In this document: one piece after another, positions 53,477 to 64,000 of the stretch
Numbering within the stretch: the first letter of the stretch is position 1
Layout: each line of letters opens with the position of its first letter
Source: Plotosus lineatus
Taxonomy: Eukaryota > Chordata > Actinopteri > Siluriformes > Plotosidae
NCBI GenBank assembly: GCA_024760905.1
Contig: CM045731.1
Span: forward strand, 51,572,501-51,636,500
Length of the DNA: 64,000 nt
Direction: 5' to 3'
Notes under the pieces: generated by a model
Seen by the model: the letters and a program-made list of their open reading frames with translations, nothing else
The model's database searches: none
Told to the model about the DNA's origin: nothing
Made by a program: the position numbers and the translations under genes

Positions 53477-53799
53477 ATGGATTATGTGGAAATGGCAAAT
53501 TAATAGGACTTGTGTAACTGAGCAAGGGTGACCTTTTTGTCTTTCGGTGGTCATCCTTTTCTCTGAGCAACTATTGACAAGAAAGATAAGATTTCATTTT
53601 ACATATGGGTTTTTAACATTTTAACATAAATGTCTTTTTCTAAACTACAATATTTATTGATAGTCTTTTAAACCTAGCTAGAGGAGCACTAGCCCTCTAG
53701 CACCCCCTCATGCCGCTGTCGCCACCGATTGATATTTATATATATGTGTGTATGTATGTGTATATGTATATGCATACATATATATAATAATTTTTTTTT

Positions 53800-54385
53800 T
53801 TTTTGGGGTAGTAGTTGTAGAATCTAATTCCAGACCTTATAAATATTGCCTTCCTTTCACATTTAACTGCCACCACCCATAGAGGGGTGTGAGCATGCAC
53901 CCCACCCCCCATGAACTGCTGTGCATGCGGATGCATTGGAGACAGCCATACATGCTTGGACGGACAGTGCTATCCGCCCCCTTTGTACAACTGTGACCCA
54001 GCACACAAAAGTGGGTATTGAGTTGGGAAAAAAAATGTGAGTGGCTGGTACCGTTTTGTTTCTAATATCATAAGCTTTAAAAAAAATTTAACATGTTGCC
54101 AGTTTTGGAGTAACTAACCAAAAGCTGTTAGGAATTTTCAGCCTTTCAACAGTGTAACTTTGGGGGAAATCGTGTCTAAAGTTCAATAAACCATTTACGA
54201 ATTTCCCACTCAATACCCACTTTGCTGTGATGGGTCACATGGGCACATGGATTGCTGGGTGAGTGATGGGAGCAGATTCTAGTTCGCCCTCTCGTGAAAG
54301 ATCAGCCAATTAGCTTCCATGGACTCCCAGTTATGGGTGACTGAGGAATCAACTTGGATTTTAACCCATGATCTTTCAGTTAATA
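53800..54385 (-). mobile_element. S3 SINE-like repeat, minus, in the ccnt1 3' UTR
   Basis: agaggggtgtgagcatgcac, gccctctcgtgaaagatcag, gatttt aacccatgatcttt. An insertion splits the body near 54000-54180. Confidence 0.55.
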
Positions 54386-55800
54386 GTTATTTGCTTGTCA
54401 AGGCACCACTTTTTGTTTTAAGTCCTTTTTACACTAGGTTAATCATTTTGTGCAAATTGAAAAAAAACAACAAAAAAAGACCTAGACAAACTTTTACACA
54501 TTTCGTAAAATCAAGTCTCTTATTTGTTCAGCCCTAGTGCTCATGATCGATCAAAAGTGGACATGCAATATGTTTGACATTAAAAGAAATGTGTTTTTAA
54601 TGTTTGCATTAAAAAAAAGAACCTATGGGCCCTTGGTGGAAGCAGTCATTGTTTTAAATGGTTGTAAATTGTGCTCGGAATTTAGTTGTTTGTATGAAAT
54701 GTATTGTTTGCATTTTTGATACCAATACAGGCAGTATGTCTTTTTTTTTTTCTTTTCTTTTTTAGTAACCCCCCCCCCCGTTCTTTTTAGATGTATTTTA
54801 TTTGTAATCTTAGATACAAACACACACCCAAGGAATGTTTGTTATGCATCACATAGTGAAAAAACATGAAAAATATCACGTTGGACTGCATGTTTTTTTC
54901 TTTTCTTTTTTTTTTTTCTTTTTTTTCTTTTTTTTATTCGCAGAATATTAATATAAAATATCTGGTATTGACAAAAGAGACCATAAACCATTGTGAATCA
55001 TTTATAGATTTTTTTAAATAAATAATCTTATAATCGGTATTCAAATAATCTTGCTTGAATATGTTTACCAAAGTCGTACGCAGCACAGAGGATGTAGATC
55101 ATATTGAGAAATCCATTCATATCCACAAAGCCATGCATATTAATGTTTGGGTTTTTTTTTTTTATACGAATTCTTAAGAGAGATTATTGTGCTTGTTTCT
55201 AAGACACGGAAACAATTTAACAATTTCCATTTCCACCAATGCATTAATGTCAGTGTTGTGCCTGCCTCTGGTTACTATATTTATAGGATGGGGTTGCCAT
55301 GATGTCTACCCTAGAGTTACACAAGCGTTCATCATCCACTGCATGCTAATGACTGTACTGTGTTGTTGTTGGTTTTTTTTTTTTTTCCCGGAAGTATTAT
55401 TTTTACCACTCATTCCTCCAAGGCTATGTTCTGTCCCACCTTATTACCAACCGCATGAAGCACACGCTCCTTAACTCTCTATTCAATTTGTCGATGGTGC
55501 TGGAGATAAAGGGGTCGCAAAAGAGATTTCTGTTCTTGTTGTTGCATCAGATTCCTGGTATCATGAGGATGTGTGGAAGTCAAATCTCCATCTCGTGCAA
55601 TCACCACTGCTTCTTTCACGCCTGCAAGATTTTTTTTGTATTATTATTATTATTATTATTATTCGATGTACACACCACACTATGTTCAGTGGTACCACAT
55701 GAACTCTCAGGTTTCAGATATGAATTCTTGGAACATTTCTTGGCAGAAGAAACTTTGTGAACGCTGTTCCTTTTTCTAAATGTGATTGATATCTCATGTA

Positions 55801-55822
55801 AATAAATGTTTTATGAGAACTG
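55801..55822 (+). terminator. ccnt1: Probable ccnt1 polyadenylation signal
   Basis: AATAAA at 55801-55806, followed by a TG/T-rich stretch (ttctgttcagcttgtcatct) about 20 bases on. Earlier hexamers near 54184 and 55017 could act as alternative sites. Confidence 0.5.
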
Positions 55823-55907
55823 CCTTCTGTTCAGCTTGTCATCTTTTTGCTTTCAGGTATTGACTTCTTAAGATCATTCATTTTCTGAACTGCTTAATCC
55901 TAATTAG

Positions 55908-56211
55908 GGATTAGGAGTCCCACTTTCTACAAGGCTGTCACTGTCCGTGTGCCCTGTCCCCCCAAGTGCAGTTAACTGGGTTATCAAAGGTCGGCCATGT
56001 CTCTCACTGTCTATGGTGAGAGGTTCATGTAAAGGAACCATTGCTGACTTTTAACAAGAGTAGGCAGCAAAGCCGTCAGCATGTTTCCACCTTGTAATGG
56101 CCTGGCGAGCTGTCCGGGGTGTACTCTGCCCTTGCCCGGAGTCGGCTGGGATGGGCACCAGACTCCCCATGACCCTAATTAGGATGAAGCGGTTACAGAA
56201 AGTGAACTTAT
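55908..56211 (+). mobile_element. S1 SINE with S2-type tail, joined to a reversed S2 tail
   Basis: gtcccactttctacaaggct ... aatggcctggcgagctgtcc ... gaccctaattaggatgaagc. A reversed S2 end (ttctgaactgcttaatccta) directly precedes it. Just past the ccnt1 3' end. Confidence 0.8.
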
Positions 56212-56214
56212 TGC

Positions 56215-56860
56215 TTTATTGGCATGCTAATGCTTGAGGTTATTCTAATCAGGATTACACTGCTACATTTTCCTACATATTTCTAATTACCACTTTAATC
56301 TTAACTCCTTTCAAATTTACCAAATCACCTATGCTACAACACGTCTCCATTCTAAACCCTCTCCCCCTCACTCTCATTTTCTGTGTCAGAACCCTCTCTG
56401 TCTTATGGAACAATCTCTCTCTTCTGTCTTGGTCTCACTGTCAGAACTATCTCACTCTTTGTTTCTCTCACTTTATATCAGAACCCACTCTCCCTTTTTT
56501 ATCTCTCACTGTCTCTGAACCATGTGGCTGAAAAATCGCAGGGGAAAATGTGCACAGAGGAAACACACCCAAGCTGGCACTACACGTGTAGAAATTAAAT
56601 TCAAAGGAATACAAACGGGAACATCTGTTTTACCATTAACCTGGACCATATTTTCCTGTTTTTGTCATTACTTTTTTATACCATGGACCATTCAATATAA
56701 CTAACGACTTCAAAACAGCTGTATGTGTGGCCCTCCCAGGCAAATACCTACCTGAAAATAATGTGCTGATTCTCATCACTGACAGGCTTTTATAGTCTTA
56801 TATGAATACAGTATAGTCCATTATTACACTTGTATCTGTAGTGTGTGCATATTCTTTCCA
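56215..56860. other. No gene recognised (CT-rich tract at 56340-56520)
   Basis: Repeated ctctctc/ctcact tracts produce open frames (FLSLTLYQNPLSLF type) of low complexity; not coding by composition. Confidence 0.5.
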
Positions 56861-56864
56861 AATT

Positions 56865-56949
56865 TCACTGGATTTTTTCCTGGTACACCAGTTTAATCCT
56901 ACAATCCAAAAACATGCACATTATGCTACTCCAAATTGTCCCTATCTAT

Positions 56950-56994
<45 letters not shown>

Positions 56995-57112
56995 AGTGAT
57001 ACTGCCAAATTGTTCAGGATTAACCCCGTCTTCGCTTAGTCAGCTGAGATAGGCTCCAGCCTCTGTGTGACCGTAAGAGGATAAAGCAGCTCAGCAAAAT
57101 AATGAATGAATA
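56865..57112 (+). mobile_element. S2 SINE-like 3' half with (GT)n
   Basis: tccaaaaacatgcacattat, ctccaaattgtccctatcta, a (GT) run at 56951-56990, aggctccagcctctgtgtga. Confidence 0.65.
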
Positions 57113-57284
57113 AAGGCACTACTGTTAGCATAAGCTTCTTATGACTAGTGAACCTCTCTGAGACATGATGAGGGGGGGCAGCTGTGAGATTATCTGATAT
57201 AATAAGCTATATAAACAGAAAAACTCCAAACTTTAGCATGGGTTTAGCATTCTTCATTAAACCTAATACCCCCATTTCACTGGA

Positions 57285-57610
57285 GCACGGAACGCGGTGA
57301 TCGTGGCAGAAAGGCACGGAACGCAGTCTACGGAGGAGCTTTGGCATTTTTACACGGAAAATGGGTCACAATCCTACGGAAAATTGTACATTCGGAACAT
57401 TTTCGGAACATTTACGGCATGTGCAGAACAGGTAAGGAAAGACTACGATACAATTTAGGAATACATATGTAAAAGTGCACGGATTAACTGCGGAACAAGT
57501 ACGAATAGCTACGACTTGCAAAGGAAGACTTTCGGATAATTCACGGATCATTCACGGAAAGCACGGAACACTCAAGGAATAACAACGGCACTACTCCATC
57601 TGAGAAGGAA
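57285..57610. repeat. Left subterminal array of ACGGAA-type motifs
   Basis: Within ~320 bases there are more than ten copies of cggaa(c) variants (cacggaacgcgg, cacggaacgcag, tacggaaaattg, ttcggaacat, cacggaaagcacggaacac and others), nearly all in plus orientation. Likely transposase-binding repeats. Confidence 0.75.
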
Positions 57611-57620
57611 GTCCTTTGGA

Positions 57621-58115
57621 ATGATTGCGGAAACACATGGAACGTTTACGTTCTCCTTGAACATTCTTGGGGATGATGCTTTTGCTCTCAGGAAGTACCT
57701 TATGAAGCCATATTCCAGGCGAGCCCTTACAGAGGAAGAATTGGCGTATCCAGAGCACGCCAAGTTATTGAGAATGCATTTGGCATCTTGGCCAATCGTT
57801 GGCAGTTCCTACTGTCTACAATGCAACAAGGACCAGATGTCCTCACACTTATGGTTGAAGCTGCTGTCTGTCTTCATAACATCATGAGGATGAGTTACAC
57901 TGTCACCCAGGATGGACGAAGAAGATGATGACCACAACATTATTCCAGGCCAGTGGCGTGAAACGGCTAATATGCATGACTTGGAACATGTGGTGGGTCC
58001 CAACAGAGACAATATAGAGGCCAAGAAACAAAGAGAGTACCTGAAACTCTACTTCAACAGTGAAGTTGGAAACGTTTCTTGGCAGCCGTATGCCACCAGC
58101 CAGGAGAAAGTGTGA
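57621..58115 (+). pseudogene. Harbinger nuclease (HARBI1-like), C-terminal remnant
   Basis: Reads LGDDAFALRKYLMKPYSRRA then LTEEE; after frame changes the VCLHNIMRM region (near 57865-57895) is followed at 57912-58115 by DEEDDDHNIIPGQWRE and a C-terminus ending SQEKV. The upstream two thirds, including the first catalytic Asp, are missing, so this is an internally deleted copy. The GDDAF..KPYSRR block is characteristic of PIF/Harbinger nucleases. Confidence 0.82.
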
Positions 58116-58412
58116 CAATGAACAATGGGTCCTTCACTGAACTACCTATGTATATGCTGGTTTCTGTTGTTGATGTAATTGTGTGTTTTTATTGACTCTT
58201 GTTTATATTAAAGTCTTCTTAAAATTTTAACTTTGTTTTATTACTGCCTAGTGTCAATATGTTCCTATTATTTGCACCTTCAATAAATCATTCTTAACTA
58301 TAAAAATGCACAGAAGTCAAAACCACAGTGATTATAACTTCAAAACTTTATTACATGAACATTAACAAACAGAAAACAGAAAAATAAATTGAAATAAAAA
58401 ATTACAACAGTC

Positions 58413-59660
58413 TCACAGTTCACTGGTGGAGTTTGAGTCCTCTAAGTCATCACAACACAGTCTGGGCAGACTGGAAATGTTCAACAGACTGGGCTCACTT
58501 CCACTTGTGTCTCTAGCCGCAGGGCTGGTTGCAAGCGTCAATGTACATGTGACCGGACGGCAAATCACTGGTTTGCTGGGTTGTTGTGGGCTCTGTTGTG
58601 TTGCCCACGTCGTGTCTTGAGGTCCCCAAACAGACATGGGTGGACAAGACAGCTGTGTTGTCCACTGCGTTGGTGAGGGCTGCCAGTAATTCTGCTGATG
58701 CCACTGGTGGTACAAAGGTGGTGGTTGATGCGACTACTGCTGCGTAGGAGGTGGTTGCTCCTGCTGCTGCATCTCCAAAGCTTCAGCTCTGTCCAAGTAG
58801 TCATTCAGAAGTTCTTGGATCTTTAGCTTTGCCTGCCTGTACACAGGTTTTGGGAGATTCTTCAGGACAGCTGCCACCCAACTGGTGAAACTCGCCCTCT
58901 CAGATTTATCGGCTGTCATCAATTCCCTTCTCTGGTTCACCAGTTGTTTGGCTGCTGCTAGAATCCTGTTCGCTCTGTCATCCAGGGTGTACATTTCAGA
59001 TACAGACTTTCCCTTCAAGCCGGATGCTGCTGTAACAGGCGTTGTGGCGAGGGGGATGATGGGTGTTGCCTCTTCTGCCAGCTAGAGGTTGATACGTGCA
59101 AAGTCCTCTGCCCCCTCTGACAATGACGGCAGTGGAGGTTCTCCACTGGTTGTGGACGAACAATCTTGGCCTTCAGAGTAATAACGTTCTTCCTCTGTTC
59201 CTCGACAATGTGTAGATATAGGAAGCTAAAGCTGTCGTACATCCACTGGTCCCTCTGAGACATGTTCATGTCAACTTGCCCTGACTTCCAACGTCTCAGT
59301 TTTCCCGGCCTCGTCCGCACACTGTGGAACCACTGCTTTAGCTTGTCGTCAGTCTTCTCCATACGTGACGCCTGATCAGCCCAGAGCTTGGCCTTCAGAT
59401 GTTTGTCCGTCCAGGATCAGCGCTTCTTGTTGTAAAGGCACTCGTTCGCCTGGATGAACGACACCATGAGCTGTTCCTCATCATCGTTGAGTTTGATATA
59501 AACTCTTGCCTTCTTGCTTGGGCCAGCGGCGACATCAGTGTCAACAATGGAAGCGACAGCTCACGTCGACCTCAGCTTCTCGAACAAGCTCTTCCACTGG
59601 GTTTTCCACCGTTGGAGACCATGGCCTCTTGGTGGTTGTCTTTCTCTTGTGTTTCGGCAT
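58413..59660 (-). pseudogene. Harbinger second protein (MADF/Myb-like DNA-binding), inactivated
   Basis: Partner protein that delivers the nuclease to DNA ends in this superfamily. The start MPKHKRKTTTKRPWSP is at 59660, then a stop after about 39 codons. Further pieces are KTDDKLKQWFHSVRTRPGKL and RDQWMYDSFSFLYLHIVEEQ (59015-59362, MADF-like) and the BESS-like tail ASFTSWVAAVLKNLPKPVYR (58734-59018), then a C-terminus ending NSTSEL. Several frame breaks. Confidence 0.78.
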
Positions 59661-59689
59661 TGTAGCGTCTCTCGAAATAAATGGTGCTT

Positions 59690-60240
59690 TGTCTTTCGTA
59701 CCTGTATTTATAATCGAAGCGAGTTCCGTGAGTGTTCCTTAACCCCTCCATGCTGTCCTTAACTAATTCATAAACGTTCCATATGTATTCCTTGACCGTT
59801 CCGTTTTGTTCCGTGTAATTTTCATGGAGGTGTCGCAGTGTTTCTGTATTGTTCTGTATGTATTCCATGCCTTCCGTGAGTATTCCGTGTAGATCTGTAC
59901 ATGAACACGACTGTTCCGTAGCCGCTTTTGACCATAGGGAAGAGAAGGGAAGACTTGCGGATAAGTTACGGAACACTTGCAGTATAAAAGATACGGACCA
60001 TTTGTGGAAATGACGGAATGTTTACGGAAGGACTATGGAACCAAAGGGAACACTCACGGAAAATTTTTCCGTGGACGTGCTTTTGAATATGGTCAAAAGC
60101 ACGTTCACAGAAGATTTTGGTCTGCCAGAAGTGGAGGAAGACTTAAGGAATACATACGGAATCATACGGAATAAAACGGAAGATGAGGGAATAATTGCGG
60201 AACGTTTGCAGATGACATTTTTGCTTCCGTAAGTCTGCTG
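59690..60240. repeat. Right subterminal array of ACGGAA-type motifs with an orientation switch
   Basis: From 59720 to about 59930 the motif appears as ttccgt (minus), e.g. ttccgtgagtgttcc, gttccgttttgttccgtg. From about 59950 to 60235 it appears as acggaa (plus), e.g. ttacggaacacttg, tttacggaagg, catacggaataaaacggaag. Confidence 0.75.
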
Positions 60241-60284
60241 TGCTCCAGTGAAATTGGGGTATGAGACACCAAATATAATTTAGT

Positions 60285-60625
60285 TCAGTTCAGTTTCTGT
60301 AATCGCTTAATCCGAATTAGGCTCGCAGGGAGGCTGGCGCCCATCCAGCCAACTTCGGGCGAGGGCAGAGTACACCCTGGACAGCTCGCCAGGCCATCGC
60401 AGGGCGGAAACACGCTGACGGCTTTGCAGCCTACTCTTGTCGAAAGTCAGCAATGGTTCTTTTACATGCCTCACACCATAGACAGTGAGAGACATGGCCA
60501 GCCTTTGATAATCCAGTTAGCTGCACTGGGGGGACAGTGACAACCTAGTGGAGAGTGGGACCCGAACCCCCAACCTTAGGATCAACGATCCAGCACCCTA
60601 TACCACTAGGCCACCACTGCCCTTC
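60285..60625 (-). mobile_element. S1 SINE with the alternative (S2-type) tail
   Basis: gtttctgtaatcgcttaatc ... ctggacagctcgccaggcca ... ccctataccactaggccacc. Nearly the same as the copy at 61648. Confidence 0.87.
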
Positions 60626-60817
60626 TAGGATTAAGTGTTTTGGCAAATGGGTGTGAGTGAGAGAGTAAGTGAGAAGCAGCCTCCAGTTTCGGTGTTTTCT
60701 TAACGACAAGTTCTTCAGACAGGAAGTTGAAATGATCAATTGTACATAATTTAATAATGAGAAAGAAAGAGAGACAGATGAACGATTTATTGTTTATTAC
60801 TTTTAAGCAATAATGGG

Positions 60818-61154
60818 TGGGCAGTGGTGGCCTGGTGGTATGGGGCGCTGGATCGCTGATCCGAAGGTTGGGGGTTCGAGTCCCACTCTTCACAAAATTG
60901 TCACTGTGCCCCTAGTGGGTTATCAAAGGCCAGCCATGTCTCTCACTGTCTATGGTCAGAGGCATGTAAAAGAACCATTGCTGACTTTCGTAAAAAGAGA
61001 AGGCTGCAAATCCGTCAGCATGTTTCTGTCCCTTGCTAAAGGGTTGTGTCAGGAAGGGCATCTGATGTAAAAACCTATGCCAAATTAAATGTGCGAATCA
61101 TTTGCTGTGGCGATCCCTGATAAAGGGAAAAAGCCAAAAGGAAATCTCAATCTC
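60818..61154 (+). mobile_element. S1 SINE, full length, RTE-type tail, with target-site duplication
   Basis: Target duplication acttttaagcaataatggg (60799-60817) and the same with one change (61155-61173). Head, body and RTE-like tail as in the 31043 copy. Confidence 0.9.
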
Positions 61155-61224
61155 ACTTTTAAGCTATAATGGGAACTAAAATGTTACATGAATGGTGCAT
61201 GGTATTAAGAGCCGTCTGCTCGCT

Positions 61225-61450
61225 CACTGACTCATTTGCTGAACCATTTAATCTAACTAGGGTCAAGGGAAGGCTGAAGCCTATCTCAGCCAACACAGGG
61301 TTAAGGCATACCATACACATTCACACCTAGGGGCACATTGGAATGGCTAATTGGCCTAATTTGTGTCTTTGGATCCTGCCGAGCCCAGGTATCAAACTCA
61401 GGACTTTTTTTGTTGTTAGGCTGATGTGCCTATCAGTACACTGTTGTGCC
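61225..61450 (-). mobile_element. S2 SINE-like repeat, degraded
   Basis: ttgctgaaccatttaatcta, gaagcctatctcagccaaca, ggctgatgtgcctatcagta. Confidence 0.55.
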
Positions 61451-61647
61451 TATTTATTTGCTATGAAGTGAAACCACTGTGTGAATATCCTCTGAATGTG
61501 GTGACGCCACAATTATTGTCAGGGGTTGTGGACAGATTACATAAGAAGCTACAATACTGACATCTCATGGTCGGAAGAGGAAAAACAAACTTCATAGAGC
61601 TTTCTTCGCTTCATTTTTGATAAAGGAGCACACCATTTTTATTATTT

Positions 61648-61990
61648 CATCAGTTCATTTTCTGTAACCGCTTCATCCTAATTAGGGTCGCGGGGAGGCT
61701 GGTGCCCATCCCAGCCAACTCAGGGCGAGGGCAGAGTACACCCTGGACAGCTCGCCAGGCCATCGCAGGGCGGAAACACGCTGACGGCTTTGCAGCCTAC
61801 TCTTGTCGAAAGTCAGCAATGGTTCTTTTACATGCCTCACACCATAGACAGTGAGAGACATGGCCGGCCTTTGATAACCCAGTTAGCTGCACTGGGGGGG
61901 GACAGTGACAACCTTGTGGAGAGTGGGACTCGAACCCCCAACCTTTGGATCAGCGATCCGGCGCCTTATACCACTAGACCACCACTGCCC
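61648..61990 (-). mobile_element. S1 SINE with the alternative (S2-type) tail, full length
   Basis: 14 bp target duplication catttttattattt at 61634-61647 and 61991-62004. Reverse-strand order: tRNA-like head, S1 body, then cctggcgagctgtccagggt, and gaccctaattaggatgaagc instead of the RTE tail. Confidence 0.9.
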
Positions 61991-62227
61991 CATTTTTATT
62001 ATTTTTATTTACTTTTTTTTTTTACAGCTAGTTAATTTATAACAGTCTATAAGCAAAAAATGTTTCTTATGTTTACGCACGTCTTTCACACTTAAGGTTG
62101 GAGGACATCTAAGTGAATGCAAAATGGTAATACTTAGAAATGCGAGGAATACCCACACCCATGTCTTTATGCCGGCTATTGCCCTAAAGTCTGACAAGCT
62201 CGAACCCAAGTGAACTGAGTGAGAGAT

Positions 62228-62545
62228 TTCCTTTCGGCTTTTTCCCTTTTTCAGTGGTCACCACAGTTAATGATTCACACATTTGATTTGGCATAGGTTT
62301 TTACGCGAGGTATGTAAAAGAACCATTGCTGACTTTCGTTAAAAGAGTAGGCAACAAAGCTGTCAGCAATGGTTCTTTTACATGCCTCACACCATAGACA
62401 GCGAGAGACATGGCTGACCTTTAATAACCCAGTTAGCTGCAATGGGGGGGACAGTGACAACTTTGTGGAGAGTGGGACTCGAACCCCCAACCTTAGGATC
62501 AGCGATCCAGCACCCTATAGCACCAGGCCACCACTGCCCAACTCA
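62228..62545 (-). mobile_element. S1 SINE with an internal inverted segment
   Basis: Minus-strand tail (ttcctttcggctttttccct ... ggcataggtttttacg), then a plus-strand S1 body piece (62305-62365, ggtatgtaaaagaaccattg), then minus-strand body and head (ggttcttttacatgcctcac ... accactgccc). Confidence 0.75.
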
Positions 62546-62579
62546 AGTGAACTGAGTAGGGGGCACAAATGATTTAAGA

Positions 62580-63029
62580 AAGGTTCCCATGTTACATGAG
62601 TACATAGAGCCAGGATGAACGCCACAGGGGTGACTAACATAGAGTCCACTGTCCCTTCAAACTGATCCAAATAAGACTTCAGTGATTTTTAAAGATTAAT
62701 CTGGAATTAAAAACACTGACCAGTTAAAATACAGAAATCCTGTAAGTCATTCTTATGAGCACATATTTTAATTAAGCCTCTTAAAGCTCATAATGGTAAC
62801 TTGCAACCCATTAGAAGTGTTTTGACTTTGTGCCTTGGAACGTATGTGGGTCTGCTTGACATGTCCCAATGCTTCAGAAATCGAATGTGCCTGCATGAGT
62901 AGAATTTTAAATTTTAAGTGGGGTCAGGTGACTTGAAGATTGGGGTCACTAAATTTCCAAACCACCAAACTAGAGGTGGATATCACAAAATACAGTAATA
63001 TCCTGAAGACAGAATATACAAAGGGACTA
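62580..63029. other. No gene recognised
   Basis: AT-rich, apparently unique sequence between SINE and MITE insertions. Confidence 0.5.
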
Positions 63030-63496
63030 CAGGGATCCCTCGCTACTTCGCACTTCAATTTATGCGCTTTCAGTGCGTCGTGTTTTTTTTTTAAATATTC
63101 ATTGAAATAAAAAATAAAGAAATTAGGGAAGAAAAGGGGAAAGGTTAAGGAAAATTCCACATAAACAAGGCCAATTATGCAAAAAAAAAAACCTTAAACA
63201 AAAAAAACCCACAATTTCCCATCAAATTACATTTTTGTGAGGTGCACATCTGCATGCACGCGTCTTTATGTGTCTGTATTTATATTTTATTTACATGTTA
63301 TGCATTATTTTTTAATGGTTAATTGTTATTATAAGCATATATAGCTTTGAATATGTATTTATTGATATTATATACACATATACATGTACGTATATGTCAG
63401 TCAGGGGGGTGGAGGTGGGTTGATCCTATTTCACGGATTTCAGTTATCGCGTGGGGATCTCGGTCCCAATTAACAGCGGAAAGTGAGGGATCCCTG
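63030..63496. mobile_element. Pogo-type MITE, family P4 (complete)
   Basis: TA|cagggatccctcgctacttc at the left and aaagtgagggatccctg|TA at the right. About 470 bp, AT-rich core, no coding capacity. Confidence 0.85.
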
Positions 63497-63519
63497 TACA
63501 GTATTCACTTCAGCGATAT

Positions 63520-63810
63520 TCTCTTTCACTCACCTTATTACGGTTGTGAGGGGGGCCTGAAGCCTATCTCAGATTGACACTTGGAGAAGGTGGGGTACAC
63601 CCAGAACAGTTCACCACGTACACAACCCTTCGTACCGTTTCACACCTATTTGAAACAATTAATTTCCATAATATGCACTTGTTTGTACCACCAGTACCAG
63701 AGTACCAGAAAGAAACCCATATGGCAAGTGGAGAACATGTAAACTAAACAGAGTAACACCTGAGCCCAAGACCTGAACCCAGTGCCTTCGTACTGTGAGG
63801 CGAATGTGCT
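63520..63810 (-). mobile_element. S2 SINE-like repeat, degraded, minus
   Basis: gcctatctcagattgacact, ggggtacacccagaacagtt, gtgccttcgtactgtgaggc. A plus-strand partial copy follows at 63840-64000 (ctgcaagtgatctggcaagc). Confidence 0.55.
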
Positions 63811-64000
63811 TGCATATTTTTAGATTGTCCCGGCCTTGCATGGGTTTTCCTCCTACAAACCAAAGACAAGCACATTAGTCAAAATGGCTATTCCAAATGG
63901 ATCCTAAGTGTGTGCATAAGTGTGAATGGTTGTGTGCATGTTTTTGATCTGCAAGTGATCTGGCAAGCTGTTCAGGGTGTACCCGACCATCACCTAGTGT

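Larger units (their letters stand above)
53134..55822 (+). other. ccnt1: ccnt1 3' UTR (inferred extent)
   Basis: About 2.7 kb after the stop, ending near a canonical AATAAA. It contains a TG/TA microsatellite (53413-53475), a second one near 53741-53783 and a minus-strand S3 SINE (53800-54385), so part of the UTR is insertion-derived. Homopolymer T runs occur at 53791, 54740, 54900 and 55380. The extent is inferred from hexamers, not transcript data. Confidence 0.55.
57267..60261. mobile_element. PIF/Harbinger DNA transposon (3.0 kb), both genes decayed
   Basis: Terminal inverted repeats tacccccatttcactggagc (57267) and gctccagtgaaattggggta (to 60261), flanked by TAA and TGA, close to the 3 bp target duplication of the superfamily. 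It holds a nuclease remnant on the plus strand and a MADF-type second protein on the minus strand, and dense ACGGAA motifs in both subterminal regions. Confidence 0.9.

Noticed and set aside
57903..58118. Minus-strand frame over the Harbinger nuclease remnant
   Set aside because: Antisense shadow of the plus-strand DEEDDDHNIIPGQWRE segment.

Overview
This is a repeat-laden stretch of a ray-finned fish (teleost) genome. The evidence is three intron-rich vertebrate genes whose exons can be read directly, embedded in a dense mix of non-LTR retrotransposons, tRNA-headed SINEs, Tc1, PIF/Harbinger and pogo-like DNA transposons and long dinucleotide microsatellites. The exact species cannot be told from the window; an otophysan fish is only a guess.

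Layout. (1) 1-16.85 kb: kansl2 on the minus strand, entering from the right with a CCAAT-containing promoter near 16.7-16.85 kb and a non-coding first exon ending at 16665. Five coding exons (about residues 1-291) lie in the window; the remaining C-terminal exons are off the left edge. Its second coding intron, about 9 kb, holds two nested ~2 kb DNA transposons, one carrying an RTE LINE insertion and a probable solo LTR. (2) 17.1-19.3 kb: a nearly full RTE reverse-transcriptase ORF with a 16 bp target-site duplication, between kansl2 and mlh3. (3) 19.4-40.5 kb (perhaps to 43.95 kb): mlh3 on the minus strand, eleven recognised coding exons, with the usual giant first coding exon, an intact N-terminal ATPase and an intact C-terminal metal-binding endonuclease motif. 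Its introns hold a Rex1-like LINE, a Tc1 element, several pogo-type MITEs and SINEs. (4) 43.9-55.8 kb: ccnt1 (cyclin T1) on the plus strand, nine coding exons giving a predicted 643-residue protein and a long 3' UTR. (5) 55.9-64 kb: no gene; SINEs, a decayed two-gene Harbinger transposon and one more MITE.

How the genes relate. The three genes act in different nuclear processes: KANSL2 in the NSL histone acetyltransferase complex, MLH3 in mismatch repair and meiotic crossing over, cyclin T1 in P-TEFb-driven transcription elongation. mlh3 and ccnt1 are head to head and may share a promoter. In human, KANSL2 and CCNT1 both lie in 12q13 while MLH3 is on chromosome 14, so finding mlh3 between them here is notable.

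The most interesting non-gene structure is in the repeats: a SINE whose single head is joined at one fixed point to two different tails (one matching the RTE LINE), a Harbinger element with arrays of a short motif near its ends, a ~1 kb inverted repeat inside a pogo-like element, and a ~250 bp near-perfect hairpin in a ccnt1 intron. All exon coordinates come from manual splice-site and reading-phase reasoning without any search.
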